A DNA stretch of 59,920 nt from positions 1-59,920 of the forward strand of contig NZ_JACJHY010000037.1 of assembly GCF_014138625.1 (NCBI RefSeq). Direction: 5' to 3'. A program made the translations under genes and the position numbers. Of this stretch, positions 51,723 through 58,815 are shown piece by piece. Under the pieces are notes generated by a model. It had not been told where the DNA came from, did not search any database, and saw only the letters and a list, made by a program, of their open reading frames with translations. Each line of letters starts with the position of its first letter. The first letter of the stretch is position 1. The stretch is from Aminobacter ciceronei. Lineage in GTDB: Bacteria > Pseudomonadota > Alphaproteobacteria > Rhizobiales > Rhizobiaceae.

Positions 51723-52378
51723 GCATGCTCGAGATCTGGCTCGGCATCCTGCAGGGCTTTCGCGTCACCGCTTTGGTGACGCTCTATGGCCTTGTCTTTG
51801 CCATCCCCTTCGGCCTCATCTTTGGCGTTGCCCAATACCTGACCACAGGCCCGGCGCGGTTCGTGGTGACGTCGGTCATCGAGTTCTGGCGCAGCTCCGC
51901 CGTCATCATCCTGCTGTTCGTGTTCTATTACGCCCTGCCCCTGGCCGGACTGGCGCTGTCGGCAATGACCGTCAGCGCCATGGTGCTTGGGCTCAACATT
52001 GGCGGCTATGCCAGCCAGGCCGTGAGAGCCGGCCTGCAGGCACTCGATCGTGGCCAGAAGGAAGCTGGCCACGCGCTTGGGCTGTCGCGTGCCACCATCC
52101 TGTTGCGCATCGAACTGCCGCAAGCACTCGTCGCCATGAGCCCGACCTTCATCAACCAGCTGATCCAGCTGGTGAAGGCGACATCGCTTGTCTCGCTGGT
52201 GACGCTGACCGACATGACCTTCCGCGCCAAGGAGATCTCCCAGATCGAATATGACCCGGTGCCGATCTACAGCTCGCTGCTGCTCGCCTATTTCATCGTC
52301 TGCTATCCGGTCGCACTGTTCGGCCGCTGGGTGGAACGACGCATCAACCCGGCAAGGGAGGCGCGTCGTGCAGTTTGA
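51719..52378 (+). CDS. Polar amino acid ABC permease (EhuC-like)
   Basis: A 219-residue HisMQ-type permease with about five membrane helices and the coupling loop K-E-A-G-H-A-L-G-L-S-R-A-T-I-L-L-R-I-E-L-P-Q-A. It begins ATGAGCATG, overlapping the binder's stop codon, and its own end overlaps the next gene by 11 bases. It forms the channel with the 52368 permease. The C-terminal tail is Arg-rich, as is usual on the cytoplasmic side. Confidence 0.92.
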   Translation: MSMLEIWLGILQGFRVTALVTLYGLVFAIPFGLIFGVAQYLTTGPARFVVTSVIEFWRSSAVIILLFVFYYALPLAGLALSAMTVSAMVLGLNIGGYASQAVRAGLQALDRGQKEAGHALGLSRATILLRIELPQALVAMSPTFINQLIQLVKATSLVSLVTLTDMTFRAKEISQIEYDPVPIYSSLLLAYFIVCYPVALFGRWVERRINPAREARRAV

Positions 52379-53027
52379 TGTGGCCTTTGCGCTGTCGACG
52401 GTGCCGACCATCCTTGGCGCCATCGGCATGACCTTGCTGGTGGCAGCAGTCAGCTGCGTTGGCGCCTCGGCAATAGGCTTCGGCCTCGAACTCATCCGCC
52501 GCTCCGGTGGGCTGGGCGGGCTGTTCGTCCGCTTCCTGATCGACTTCATCAGGGCAACGCCAGTGCTGGTCTGGCTCTACTGCCTGTATTTCATCCTGCC
52601 CTTTTACGGCATTCGCCTTGGCGCGCTTGCCACAGGCATGATCGGGCTCAGCCTCTATTACAGCGGTTATCTCGCCGAGGTGTTCAAGGCCGGCATCGAT
52701 GCCATCCCCAACGGTCAGGCGGAAGCCGCAAGGGCGCTTGGGATCGGTAGGATGGATATCACCATCTTTGTCATCGCGCCGCAGATGCTGCGCAACATCG
52801 CTGCACCCATGGGCAACTACTTCGTCTCGATCCTCAAGGCGACGCCCTATCTGGCGGTGCTTGCAGTGCCGGAAATGCTGGGACGCGCCTTCGATATTGC
52901 CTCCGAGACCTACCGCTATGCCGAGCCGCTGACGGTTGCCGGCCTCATCTTCCTCGGTCTCGCACTCCTCATTTCGCACGCCATCAAACGGCTCGAGATC
53001 CGACTGCTTGGGCCGACCGCCAGATAA
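52368..53027 (+). CDS. Polar amino acid ABC permease (EhuD-like)
   Basis: The 219-residue permease starts with GTG at 52368 behind AAGGGAGG; the open frame further upstream is only the shadow of the previous gene. It shows G-I-D-A-I-P-N-G-Q-A-E-A-A-R-A-L-G-I-G and I-F-V-I-A-P-Q in the ATPase-contact loop, and five hydrophobic helices. It overlaps the previous permease by 11 bases and is 89 bases from the ATPase gene, the only sizeable gap in the operon. Confidence 0.92.
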   Translation: MQFDVAFALSTVPTILGAIGMTLLVAAVSCVGASAIGFGLELIRRSGGLGGLFVRFLIDFIRATPVLVWLYCLYFILPFYGIRLGALATGMIGLSLYYSGYLAEVFKAGIDAIPNGQAEAARALGIGRMDITIFVIAPQMLRNIAAPMGNYFVSILKATPYLAVLAVPEMLGRAFDIASETYRYAEPLTVAGLIFLGLALLISHAIKRLEIRLLGPTAR

Positions 53028-53116
53028 CTGACCGGCCGGTAGCCCAGCGGCTGATCGCGTCCTTACAAAACCAGACACTGAGATCGCTGCCTTCAAGCGA
53101 ACTGTAGAGAGACTCC

Positions 53117-53866
53117 ATGACCCAGACAGACGACAAACCTGCCGTCCAGATCACCTCGCTCAACAAGTGGTATGGCGCCTTCCATGTGTTGAAGGAGGTC
53201 AACCTCACCATTCCAAGCGGATCCCGCTTTGTGATCTGCGGACCGTCCGGTTCGGGAAAATCCACTCTGATCCGCTGCCTGAACGGGCTTGAAGCCTACC
53301 AGCAGGGAACGGTCACACTTGGCACGATCAGGCTGGGCGACAATGCCAGGGAGACGGCACTGGCCCGCCGGCAGACCGGCATGGTGTTCCAGAGCTTCAA
53401 CCTGTTTCCACATCTGACTGTGTTGTCGAACTGCACGCTTGCGCTGCGCCGGGTTCCTTCCATGCCGCGCAAGGAGGCCGAGAGCCTGGCGCGGCATTTT
53501 CTGGAAAAGGTCCGCATTCCCGAACAGGCCGACAAATACCCTGCACAATTGTCAGGTGGACAGCAGCAGCGGGTGGCGATTGCGCGCGCGCTCTGCATGA
53601 ACCCGCGCCTGATGCTGTTTGACGAACCGACATCGGCCCTCGATCCGGAGATGGTCAAGGAGGTGCTCGATGTCATGACGGGACTTGCTCATGACGGCAT
53701 GACGATGATCTGCGTCACCCATGAGATGGGCTTTGCCCGCGAGGTCGCCGACCAGGTGGTGTTCATGGATCAGGGCAGCATTGTCGAACAGGCGTCGCCA
53801 TCGGCCTTCTTTGCTACTCCCAATCATCCCCGTGCGCGCTCGTTCCTCAACACGCTGCTGCACTGA
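53117..53866 (+). CDS. Polar amino acid ABC transporter ATPase (EhuA-like)
   Basis: The 249-residue ATPase has Walker [11 protein letters not shown]-loop [10 protein letters not shown], signature L-S-G-G-Q-Q-Q-R-V, Walker [13 protein letters not shown] and H-loop T-H-E-M-G. It energises the import system encoded by the three genes before it. One base separates its stop codon from the deacylase start, so the transport genes and the enzyme are translated as a unit. Confidence 0.93.
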   Translation: MTQTDDKPAVQITSLNKWYGAFHVLKEVNLTIPSGSRFVICGPSGSGKSTLIRCLNGLEAYQQGTVTLGTIRLGDNARETALARRQTGMVFQSFNLFPHLTVLSNCTLALRRVPSMPRKEAESLARHFLEKVRIPEQADKYPAQLSGGQQQRVAIARALCMNPRLMLFDEPTSALDPEMVKEVLDVMTGLAHDGMTMICVTHEMGFAREVADQVVFMDQGSIVEQASPSAFFATPNHPRARSFLNTLLH

Positions 53867-53867
53867 C

Positions 53868-54893
53868 ATGAAGATGTCGCCGGCGGGCGAGACGCGCATC
53901 TGGACAACTCTTGACTTCGACCGGGACGGGAAGCAGCACGATTGGCTGCGACTACCCTTTTCGACCGACCAGTCCGCCTATGGCGTCATCCCGATCCCGA
54001 TCACCTGCATCAGGAATGGCGAGGGGCCGACGGCACTGCTGTTTGCCGGCAATCACGGCGATGAATATGAGGGCCAGGTCGTTTTGAGCAAACTGGCTCG
54101 TCAGCTCGAACCCCGCGATGTGCGGGGCCGTATCCTCATTCTGCCTGCGCTCAATTATCCCGCCGTGGTTGCGGGGCGACGCCTCTCCCCGCTCGACGAA
54201 GGCAATCTCAACCGGCTGTTCCCTGGCGAGGCAAACGGCACCCCGACCCAGATGATCGCCCATTTTGTCAGCTCGGTACTGCTTACGATGGCCGACATCG
54301 TCATTGACCTGCATTCAGGCGGCAGATCCCTGTCGTATCTTCCCTGCTGCCTGATACGCGTTGCTAACTCGGGAGCCGAAACCGCAAGGCTCATGGAACT
54401 CATGCAGGTCTTCGGCGCTCCCATCGGATCCATCAGCGACGGCACCGGTGGCGGAGGGGCAACCACTCTTTCTGCGGTAGCCCAGGCTCTTGGCGTTCCA
54501 ACCCTCACAACCGAGCTGGGCGGGGGCGGCACCTTCTCAACCACTGGCGAGGCCATCGCCAGGCAAGGTATCTGCCGCGTCCTCAACCACATCGGCGTAT
54601 TGCCCAATGCCGAAATCAATCCGCCGACGCCAGTCCGGCTGATGCGGGTCGACGGGAGGGGCGCGTTCGCATATGCCCCCATTCACGGCATCTTTGAACC
54701 TGCTGTCGAACTCGGCGACACTGTAGAAGCTGGCCAATCCGGAGGCTTCCTTTTTCCAGTCGAAGGTCCCCCCAAGCCGCCCGAAGAAATCCGTTTCGCG
54801 CAGTCCGGCCTCGTCGCCTGCCGCCGCGCACCGGCCCTCGCCGCTCCCGGTGACTGCCTGTTCAAGCTTGTGACCGATGTCGGGGCTATATGA
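53868..54893 (+). CDS. AstE/DoeB-like N-acyl amino acid deacylase
   Basis: The 341-residue protein belongs to the succinylglutamate desuccinylase / aspartoacylase zinc hydrolase family. Zinc ligands are in G-N-H-G-D-E-Y-E-G (His, Glu) and D-L-H-S-G-G (His), with a C-terminal beta-barrel-like region (G-V-F/E-P-A-V-E-L-G-D-x-V). The size and N-terminal T-T-L-D-F-D-R-D-G-K-Q match the DoeB/EutE group, which removes the acetyl group from N-alpha-acetyl-diaminobutyrate in ectoine breakdown. With an Ehu-like transporter next to it this is attractive, but no DoeA (ectoine hydrolase) gene is here, so other N-acyl amino acids are equally possible. Confidence 0.82.
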   Translation: MKMSPAGETRIWTTLDFDRDGKQHDWLRLPFSTDQSAYGVIPIPITCIRNGEGPTALLFAGNHGDEYEGQVVLSKLARQLEPRDVRGRILILPALNYPAVVAGRRLSPLDEGNLNRLFPGEANGTPTQMIAHFVSSVLLTMADIVIDLHSGGRSLSYLPCCLIRVANSGAETARLMELMQVFGAPIGSISDGTGGGGATTLSAVAQALGVPTLTTELGGGGTFSTTGEAIARQGICRVLNHIGVLPNAEINPPTPVRLMRVDGRGAFAYAPIHGIFEPAVELGDTVEAGQSGGFLFPVEGPPKPPEEIRFAQSGLVACRRAPALAAPGDCLFKLVTDVGAI

Positions 54894-55074
54894 TTGGCAG
54901 CACATGACAAAGCATCAATGAAGACACGGTAGTCGTGGTCGGGCGCCGCCCCCATTCCACGGCCTGAGTAAGCGCTCAGCCCATCAATCGCTTCCGGTCA
55001 ATCCCGGTTTTTTGGGATTCTGTCTGCTGTTCCACTGCATTACGGGAATGGTCCGCAAATTTGCAGGAGGATGC

Positions 55075-55287
55075 ATGAAGCCGGATTCGTCTGAGTGGCG
55101 CAGCTCGCAGGCCTACGATTTCATAAGCAACGTCACTCCGGATGCCCTCGCCTGGGAATTTCTGCGCCGCAATCCAACCTACCAGCGCGAATTTGCAGAC
55201 ATGCAGCAAATCAACTCCACGCCTGATGCCATGTCCCCGAACGCGCTGCGATCGCAGTGGGGGCTTCGATTTTCCAGCAAATCCTGA
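55075..55287 (+). CDS. Msi172-like protein (DUF6499), zero-frame part of FseA
   Basis: A 70-residue product starting at ATG 55075 behind a perfect AGGAGG. It has S-E-W-R-S-S-Q-A-Y-D-F, L-A-W-E-F-L-R-R-N-P-T-Y and, near the end, Q-W-G-L-R-F, the pattern of Msi172 of ICEMlSymR7A. In that element most ribosomes end here, and a minority shift +1 into the next frame to give the excision activator FseA. The zero frame stops at 55287, four codons after the conserved W-G-L-R-F, exactly as expected for a frameshift-controlled pair. A hairpin-like AATCCC/GGGATT repeat lies ~60 bases upstream of the ATG. Confidence 0.85.
   Translation: MKPDSSEWRSSQAYDFISNVTPDALAWEFLRRNPTYQREFADMQQINSTPDAMSPNALRSQWGLRFSSKS
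55267..55276 (+). promoter_or_regulatory. +1 programmed ribosomal frameshift site
   Basis: The codons CGA-TTT-TCC encode Arg-Phe-Ser of the zero frame; TTT is at 55270-55272. Slippage of tRNA-Phe by one base re-pairs with TTT at 55271-55273 and moves the ribosome to CCA (55274-55276) in the +1 frame. In ICEMlSymR7A, +1 slippage of tRNA-Phe within the same W-G-L-R-F motif was shown experimentally. Here the run of four T makes the slip perfectly matched. Confidence 0.75.
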
Positions 55288-55849
55288 TCGCCCGGCAACC
55301 AAGCAGCCGGTTTACTGGACACCCGAGGTGGATCCGGCTGTTATCCTGCTCATCAACACGCCGCCACTGCTGGCTGACGACGCGGACGTCGTCGCCGCTT
55401 TGCCGCCAGCTGTTTCAAAACGTGACGAGTTGGGTGAGCATTTGCGTGCCGTCTCGGCGGCAAATAGCTGCCAGATTGCTCTGCTTTACGGCACCGACTG
55501 CGCGCGTCCCCTGGCTGCCATAGTACCTCTCGACGCCAAGGCCCCCGAACGACTGTCATCCCTGGAAAGATATCTTAGATCGGCCAAGGGAAGCAGCGTA
55601 CCCGACAAACGCCTGACATCATCGCAACGCGTTCGCCTCGGCCACATGCTTCGCGCGCTAGACGGCCGCATCGAAGGGGCCTCCCATTTCGACATAGCCC
55701 ACGCTTTGTTCGGTCCCCGCTTCATCTTCGCTGAGGACTGGCAGGATTCGCCATTTCGTTACACAACGCTGCGCCTCATTCGCGATGGCTACAGAATGAT
55801 TGAAGGAGGCTACCGCCAACTCCTGCGGTTCCGGCGGCGCGACGCCTGA
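55274..55849 (+). CDS. fseA: Msi171-like DUF2285 domain, +1-frame part of FseA
   Basis: This frame has no start of its own at the right place and is read by +1 frameshifting from the 55075 frame, giving a predicted 257-residue fusion (66 residues from frame 0 plus 191). It includes Y-W-T-P-E-V-D-P-A-V, P-L-D-A-K-A-P-E-R-L, L-T-S-S-Q-R-V-R-L-G-H-M-L-R-A-L-D-G and F-R-Y-T-T-L-R-L-I-R-D-G, typical of DUF2285. FseA activates the excisionase gene rdfS in ICEMlSymR7A. Here the excisionase-like gene lies 150 bases downstream. The antiactivator QseM was not recognised in this window. Confidence 0.85.
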   Translation, partial: PANPDRPATKQPVYWTPEVDPAVILLINTPPLLADDADVVAALPPAVSKRDELGEHLRAVSAANSCQIALLYGTDCARPLAAIVPLDAKAPERLSSLERYLRSAKGSSVPDKRLTSSQRVRLGHMLRALDGRIEGASHFDIAHALFGPRFIFAEDWQDSPFRYTTLRLIRDGYRMIEGGYRQLLRFRRRDA

Positions 55850-55886
55850 CTGCCGATGCCAAAGTCCGGCGGCAATGTGCATGTCC

Positions 55887-55915
55887 GTGCGAAATAGGCT
55901 CCATCCATTTCGCAC
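55887..55915. promoter_or_regulatory. Inverted repeat upstream of the excisionase-like gene
   Basis: Perfect 9-base arms GTGCGAAAT (55887-55895) and ATTTCGCAC (55907-55915) with an 11-base spacer, 84 bases upstream of the HTH gene and 37 bases after the fseA stop. It is placed where an activator of the excision operon would bind; a hairpin at the end of fseA is the alternative. Confidence 0.5.
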
Positions 55916-55998
55916 CTGAACAACGCCGGAGCCCTTCTCCATCATCGCCCATGTCCGCCGCTTGTCAGCGGCTTTCAAAACGTGATGGAGATGCCCCG

Positions 55999-56280
55999 AT
56001 GAACGGTCGAAACGCCGGCTTGCCGCCACGCTTTCTGCGCACCAAGGAAGCGGCTACGTTTCTGAGCCTGTCGGCCAGGACGCTCGAAAAGCACCGCACC
56101 TACGGGACAGGCCCCGACTATCGCAAGCTCGGCGGCAGGGTCGTCTATGCCATCGACGATCTCCAGGCCTGGGCCAATCGCGGAGCCATGACCTCGACAT
56201 CCGACCCACGGGGCACCGTGCTTCCGGCCAAACGCCATTCCCTTATGGCTGTAGCACATGCCGACCGCTTGGCCCGCTGA
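55999..56280 (+). CDS. Excisionase-like HTH protein (RdfS candidate)
   Basis: The 93-residue protein (ATG 55999, GGAG eight bases upstream) has the AlpA/MerR-like winged-helix pattern of recombination directionality factors: R-T-K-E-A-A-T-F-L-S-L-S-A-R-T-L-E-K-H-R, then G-P-D-Y-R-K-L-G-G-R-V-V-Y-A-I-D-D-L-Q-A-W. Such proteins bend DNA to bias the integrase towards excision. It lies directly after fseA and before repA and the transfer genes, in keeping with the RdfS role in ICEMlSymR7A, though other small HTH genes in these clusters have no proven function. No cognate integrase gene is intact in this window. Confidence 0.68.
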   Translation: MNGRNAGLPPRFLRTKEAATFLSLSARTLEKHRTYGTGPDYRKLGGRVVYAIDDLQAWANRGAMTSTSDPRGTVLPAKRHSLMAVAHADRLAR

Positions 56281-56297
56281 TCGCTCGGCTGCTCCCC

Positions 56298-57185
56298 TTG
56301 TCGGCGCGAACTTGCCTACCTTCGGAGCGCGGACAGCTTGATCTGTTCCATGCGCTCCCCGGCGACTTCGCTCCTCGCGATGCACAGGACCTCATGGCCT
56401 ATCCATTGTTTTCCCTCGCAAAATCCAGACGCACGGCACCCATCGATTTTAAAGCCGGTGGCGTAACCATCCGGGTTGAAGCCGTACCGGATCACGGCAT
56501 GGCAACGATCTGGGACGCAGACATCCTCATCTGGGCCGCCAGCCAGATCGTCAACGCCCGCGATGCCGGACTGCGGACATCACGACTGATGGCTACGACG
56601 CCCTATGAGATCCTGACCTTTACCGGGCGCGGCGTCAGCTCACGCGACTATCAGCGCCTGAAAGCCGCGCTTGATCGTCTCCAGTCGACCACGATCGCGA
56701 CCTCCATCCGCCAGCCGGCCGAGGGCCGGCGCCATCGCTTCTCCTGGCTCAACGAATGGCAAGAACGGACCGACCGGGATGGACGGCCAGTCGGCATCGA
56801 ACTGATCCTGCCGGATTGGTTCTATCGCGCGGTCCTCGATGACGCGCTCGTGCTGACCATCGACCGGACATATTTCGACCTGACCGGGGGCCTCGAGCGT
56901 TGGCTTTACCGCATCGTGCGCAAGCATGGCGGACACCAGCAATACGGCTGGAGGTTCGACTTCGCCCATCTGCACCACAAGTCCGGCAGCCTCTCGCCCC
57001 TCAAGCACTTTGCATACGACCTGCGCGACATCGCCCGACGACAACCCCTGCCTGGCTACCGCCTCGGCATCGAACACCAGGTCGACGGTCCTGATGTCCT
57101 CACCTTCGTCGCCACCAATCCGGCCGCGTTCACCTCGCCGCGCCCGGCTCGGAAACCATCCTCGCGCTTCGGGGGCAAGCTGTGA
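56298..57185 (+). CDS. Replication initiator RepA (RPA family)
   Basis: The 295-residue protein matches the RPA-type replication initiators of rhizobial plasmids and ICEs: G-Q-L-D-L-F-x-A-L-P-G-D at the start, then Y-P-L-F-S-L-A-K-S-R-R, W-D-A-D-I-L-I-W-A-A-S-Q-I, P-Y-E-I-L-T-F-T-G-R-G, and L-E-R-W-L-Y-R-I-V-R-K-H-G-G. The start is TTG at 56298, which keeps the conserved N terminus; the first ATG (56394) would remove it. Iteron-like repeats lie immediately after the stop codon. It probably supports transient plasmid-like replication of the excised element. The parA gene that usually follows in such clusters is absent. Confidence 0.88.
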   Translation: MSARTCLPSERGQLDLFHALPGDFAPRDAQDLMAYPLFSLAKSRRTAPIDFKAGGVTIRVEAVPDHGMATIWDADILIWAASQIVNARDAGLRTSRLMATTPYEILTFTGRGVSSRDYQRLKAALDRLQSTTIATSIRQPAEGRRHRFSWLNEWQERTDRDGRPVGIELILPDWFYRAVLDDALVLTIDRTYFDLTGGLERWLYRIVRKHGGHQQYGWRFDFAHLHHKSGSLSPLKHFAYDLRDIARRQPLPGYRLGIEHQVDGPDVLTFVATNPAAFTSPRPARKPSSRFGGKL

Positions 57186-57191
57186 ATACGC

Positions 57192-57254
57192 TCGTGCTAT
57201 CGGGGACCACCCCTGTCGTGCCATCGGGGACCCGACCTTCGTGCTATCGGGGAC
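57192..57254 (+). repeat. Three iteron-like direct repeats after repA
   Basis: The 16-base unit TCGTGCTATCGGGGAC occurs at 57192-57207 and 57239-57254, with a one-base variant (TCGTGCCATCGGGGAC) at 57216-57231. Starts are 24 and 23 bases apart, about two helical turns, as for replication-initiator iterons. They begin 7 bases after the repA stop codon. The rest of the interval up to 57396 shows no gene. Confidence 0.75.
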
Positions 57255-57396
57255 CGGAATTGACGATTCCTCGTCGGATTCCAGTGCCTTGCGGCCACCG
57301 TAACGTCTCTAACCCAGATTCTTTCAGAATCTTTCTAACGCACCCCTGCCTTCGCCGGCATGAGGATGACTGCCCCACAACTGCGGGGAGCTCGTC

Positions 57397-57867
57397 ATGA
57401 ACGCAGCACTCCTCACCCATGTCGAACTGACCTTTGTCGAAAAGAAAATCGAGCACTGGATCCGCTTCGGTCGGGCAGCGCACGAACAACGTATCGATCG
57501 CCGCCGTCGCATCCTCTACTTCCAGCCCGGCACGATCTTCGCCTTTGTCCGCTGGGCCTCCAATGACTTCGGCACGGTGATCTCACGGATCGACATTGTG
57601 CGTGCGGTCGCCCGCGGCGAAGCCTATCAGACGCTGCCATTCGTGCGTCCAGGCGGCGACATCCTGCTCAAGATCGATAGCTGGCCCAAAGTCGAGCGCG
57701 TGCTTCAGGTGATCGATGCGATTGAACGTCTCGGCATCGATCCCGAAGCCGTATCGCCCGATCACTGGCGACACGTTCACAACCGAATGACCGCCGGCCA
57801 CGAGCCAAGGGCACACACGCTCGACCAGCATCGTGCCTTCCTTCTGCGCCAGAGGACGAAGTCATGA
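57397..57867 (+). CDS. DUF2840 family protein
   Basis: A 156-residue protein with the DUF2840 pattern: T-H-V-E-L-T-F-V-E-K-K-I-E-H-W-I-R-F-G, I-L-Y-F-Q-P-G-T-I-F-A-F-V-R-W-A-S-N-D-F-G-T near the middle, and a conserved W-P-K-V-E-R-V-L. These genes occur just before the TraF-type peptidase in alphaproteobacterial ICE and plasmid transfer clusters, as here, with an overlapping ATGA junction. Function is unknown; a link to conjugative transfer or its regulation is inferred from constant linkage. Confidence 0.88.
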   Translation: MNAALLTHVELTFVEKKIEHWIRFGRAAHEQRIDRRRRILYFQPGTIFAFVRWASNDFGTVISRIDIVRAVARGEAYQTLPFVRPGGDILLKIDSWPKVERVLQVIDAIERLGIDPEAVSPDHWRHVHNRMTAGHEPRAHTLDQHRAFLLRQRTKS

Positions 57868-58409
57868 GCCGCCTCTCCATCGTGCTTATGACTGCATTTG
57901 CTGTAACTGGCGTCGGCTATCCGGGGCTCACGCCGATGCCGATCAGGCTGATGTGGAACGCTTCGGCCAGCGCGCCGATCGGCCTTTATTGGATTAACTT
58001 CGACAGTCCTTTCGAAGTCACTGATCTTGTCGCCGTCGACGCGCCGGAGCCGCTCGCGATCTTCTTCGCCGCGCGCAACTATCTGCCGAAAGGTGTCCCG
58101 CTCGTGAAGCGCGTTCGCGCGGTCTCCGGGCAAACCGTCTGCCGTTCGAACGTTCTCATCACAGTCGACGGCATCGAGGCTGGCACCGCGCTCGAGCACG
58201 ATCGCGCGGGCCGTACACTGCCGACCTGGAGTGGATGCCTGCGCATCCCCGCTGACGAAATCTTCCTCATGAACTGGGAGGTCCGCGACAGCCTCGACGG
58301 TCGCTACTTCGGCCCGATGTCCATCGACCGCATCATCGGCCGCGCCATCCCGCTTTGGACCGAAGAGGAAGACGACGGCCACTTCGAATGGCGCGCGTCA
58401 ACGCGGTGA
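57864..58409 (+). CDS. TraF-type S26 signal peptidase
   Basis: The 181-residue protein is an S26-family peptidase of the conjugative TraF kind, which processes and cyclises pilin subunits in related systems. It has an N-terminal membrane anchor, the catalytic Ser in N-A-S-A-S-A-P-I-G-L-Y (Ser36) and the general-base Lys in V-P-L-V-K-R-V (Lys82). Its start overlaps the DUF2840 stop codon. The active site faces the periplasm. With DUF736 and the transglycosylase downstream it forms the start of the transfer operon. Confidence 0.9.
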   Translation: MSRLSIVLMTAFAVTGVGYPGLTPMPIRLMWNASASAPIGLYWINFDSPFEVTDLVAVDAPEPLAIFFAARNYLPKGVPLVKRVRAVSGQTVCRSNVLITVDGIEAGTALEHDRAGRTLPTWSGCLRIPADEIFLMNWEVRDSLDGRYFGPMSIDRIIGRAIPLWTEEEDDGHFEWRASTR

Positions 58410-58476
58410 GCGCGCCAGCTGCAGCGTAGGTCTCGCTGCCGCCCCCATCACTGCCGAACCAGAAAAGGAGTTAGCC

Positions 58477-58812
58477 ATGCCACAGATCGGACTGTTCACG
58501 CGCGAAGGAGACAGCTTCTCGGGCCGCATCCACACCTTCACGCTCGACCTCGAACTCACCATCGTACCGGTCGAACCAGGCGACGGTGACAACACACCCG
58601 ACTATCGCGTGCTGCACGGCATCGATGACGGACAGGAGGTCGGAGCAGGCTGGACACGCACCAGCGAGAAGGCCGGTGAGTATGTTTCGCTGCAGCTCGA
58701 CGACCCGACCTTCCACGAACCGATCCGCGCACGCCTGTTCCGGAATAGTGACGACGCGACCACATGGTCGTTGCATTGGAGCCGTCCACGCGACCGCAGC
58801 GAGACGGCTTGA
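58477..58812 (+). CDS. DUF736 family protein (copy 2)
   Basis: A 111-residue DUF736 protein starting M-P-Q-I-G-L-F-T-R-E-G and retaining Y-R-V-L-H, V-G-A-G-W, Y-V-S-L-Q-L-D-D-P-T-F and S-L-H-W-S-R-P. It is clearly divergent from copy 1 at 1977, so the two are not a recent duplication. An AAAGGAG site precedes the ATG. It lies in the conserved TraF-DUF736-transglycosylase order, four bases before the next start codon. Function unknown. Confidence 0.88.
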   Translation: MPQIGLFTREGDSFSGRIHTFTLDLELTIVPVEPGDGDNTPDYRVLHGIDDGQEVGAGWTRTSEKAGEYVSLQLDDPTFHEPIRARLFRNSDDATTWSLHWSRPRDRSETA

Positions 58813-58815
58813 GTC

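Noticed and set aside
57192-57254. CRISPR array
   Set aside because: Only three short repeats with 7-8-base gaps; the spacing fits iterons next to a replication initiator, not repeats with ~30-base spacers.
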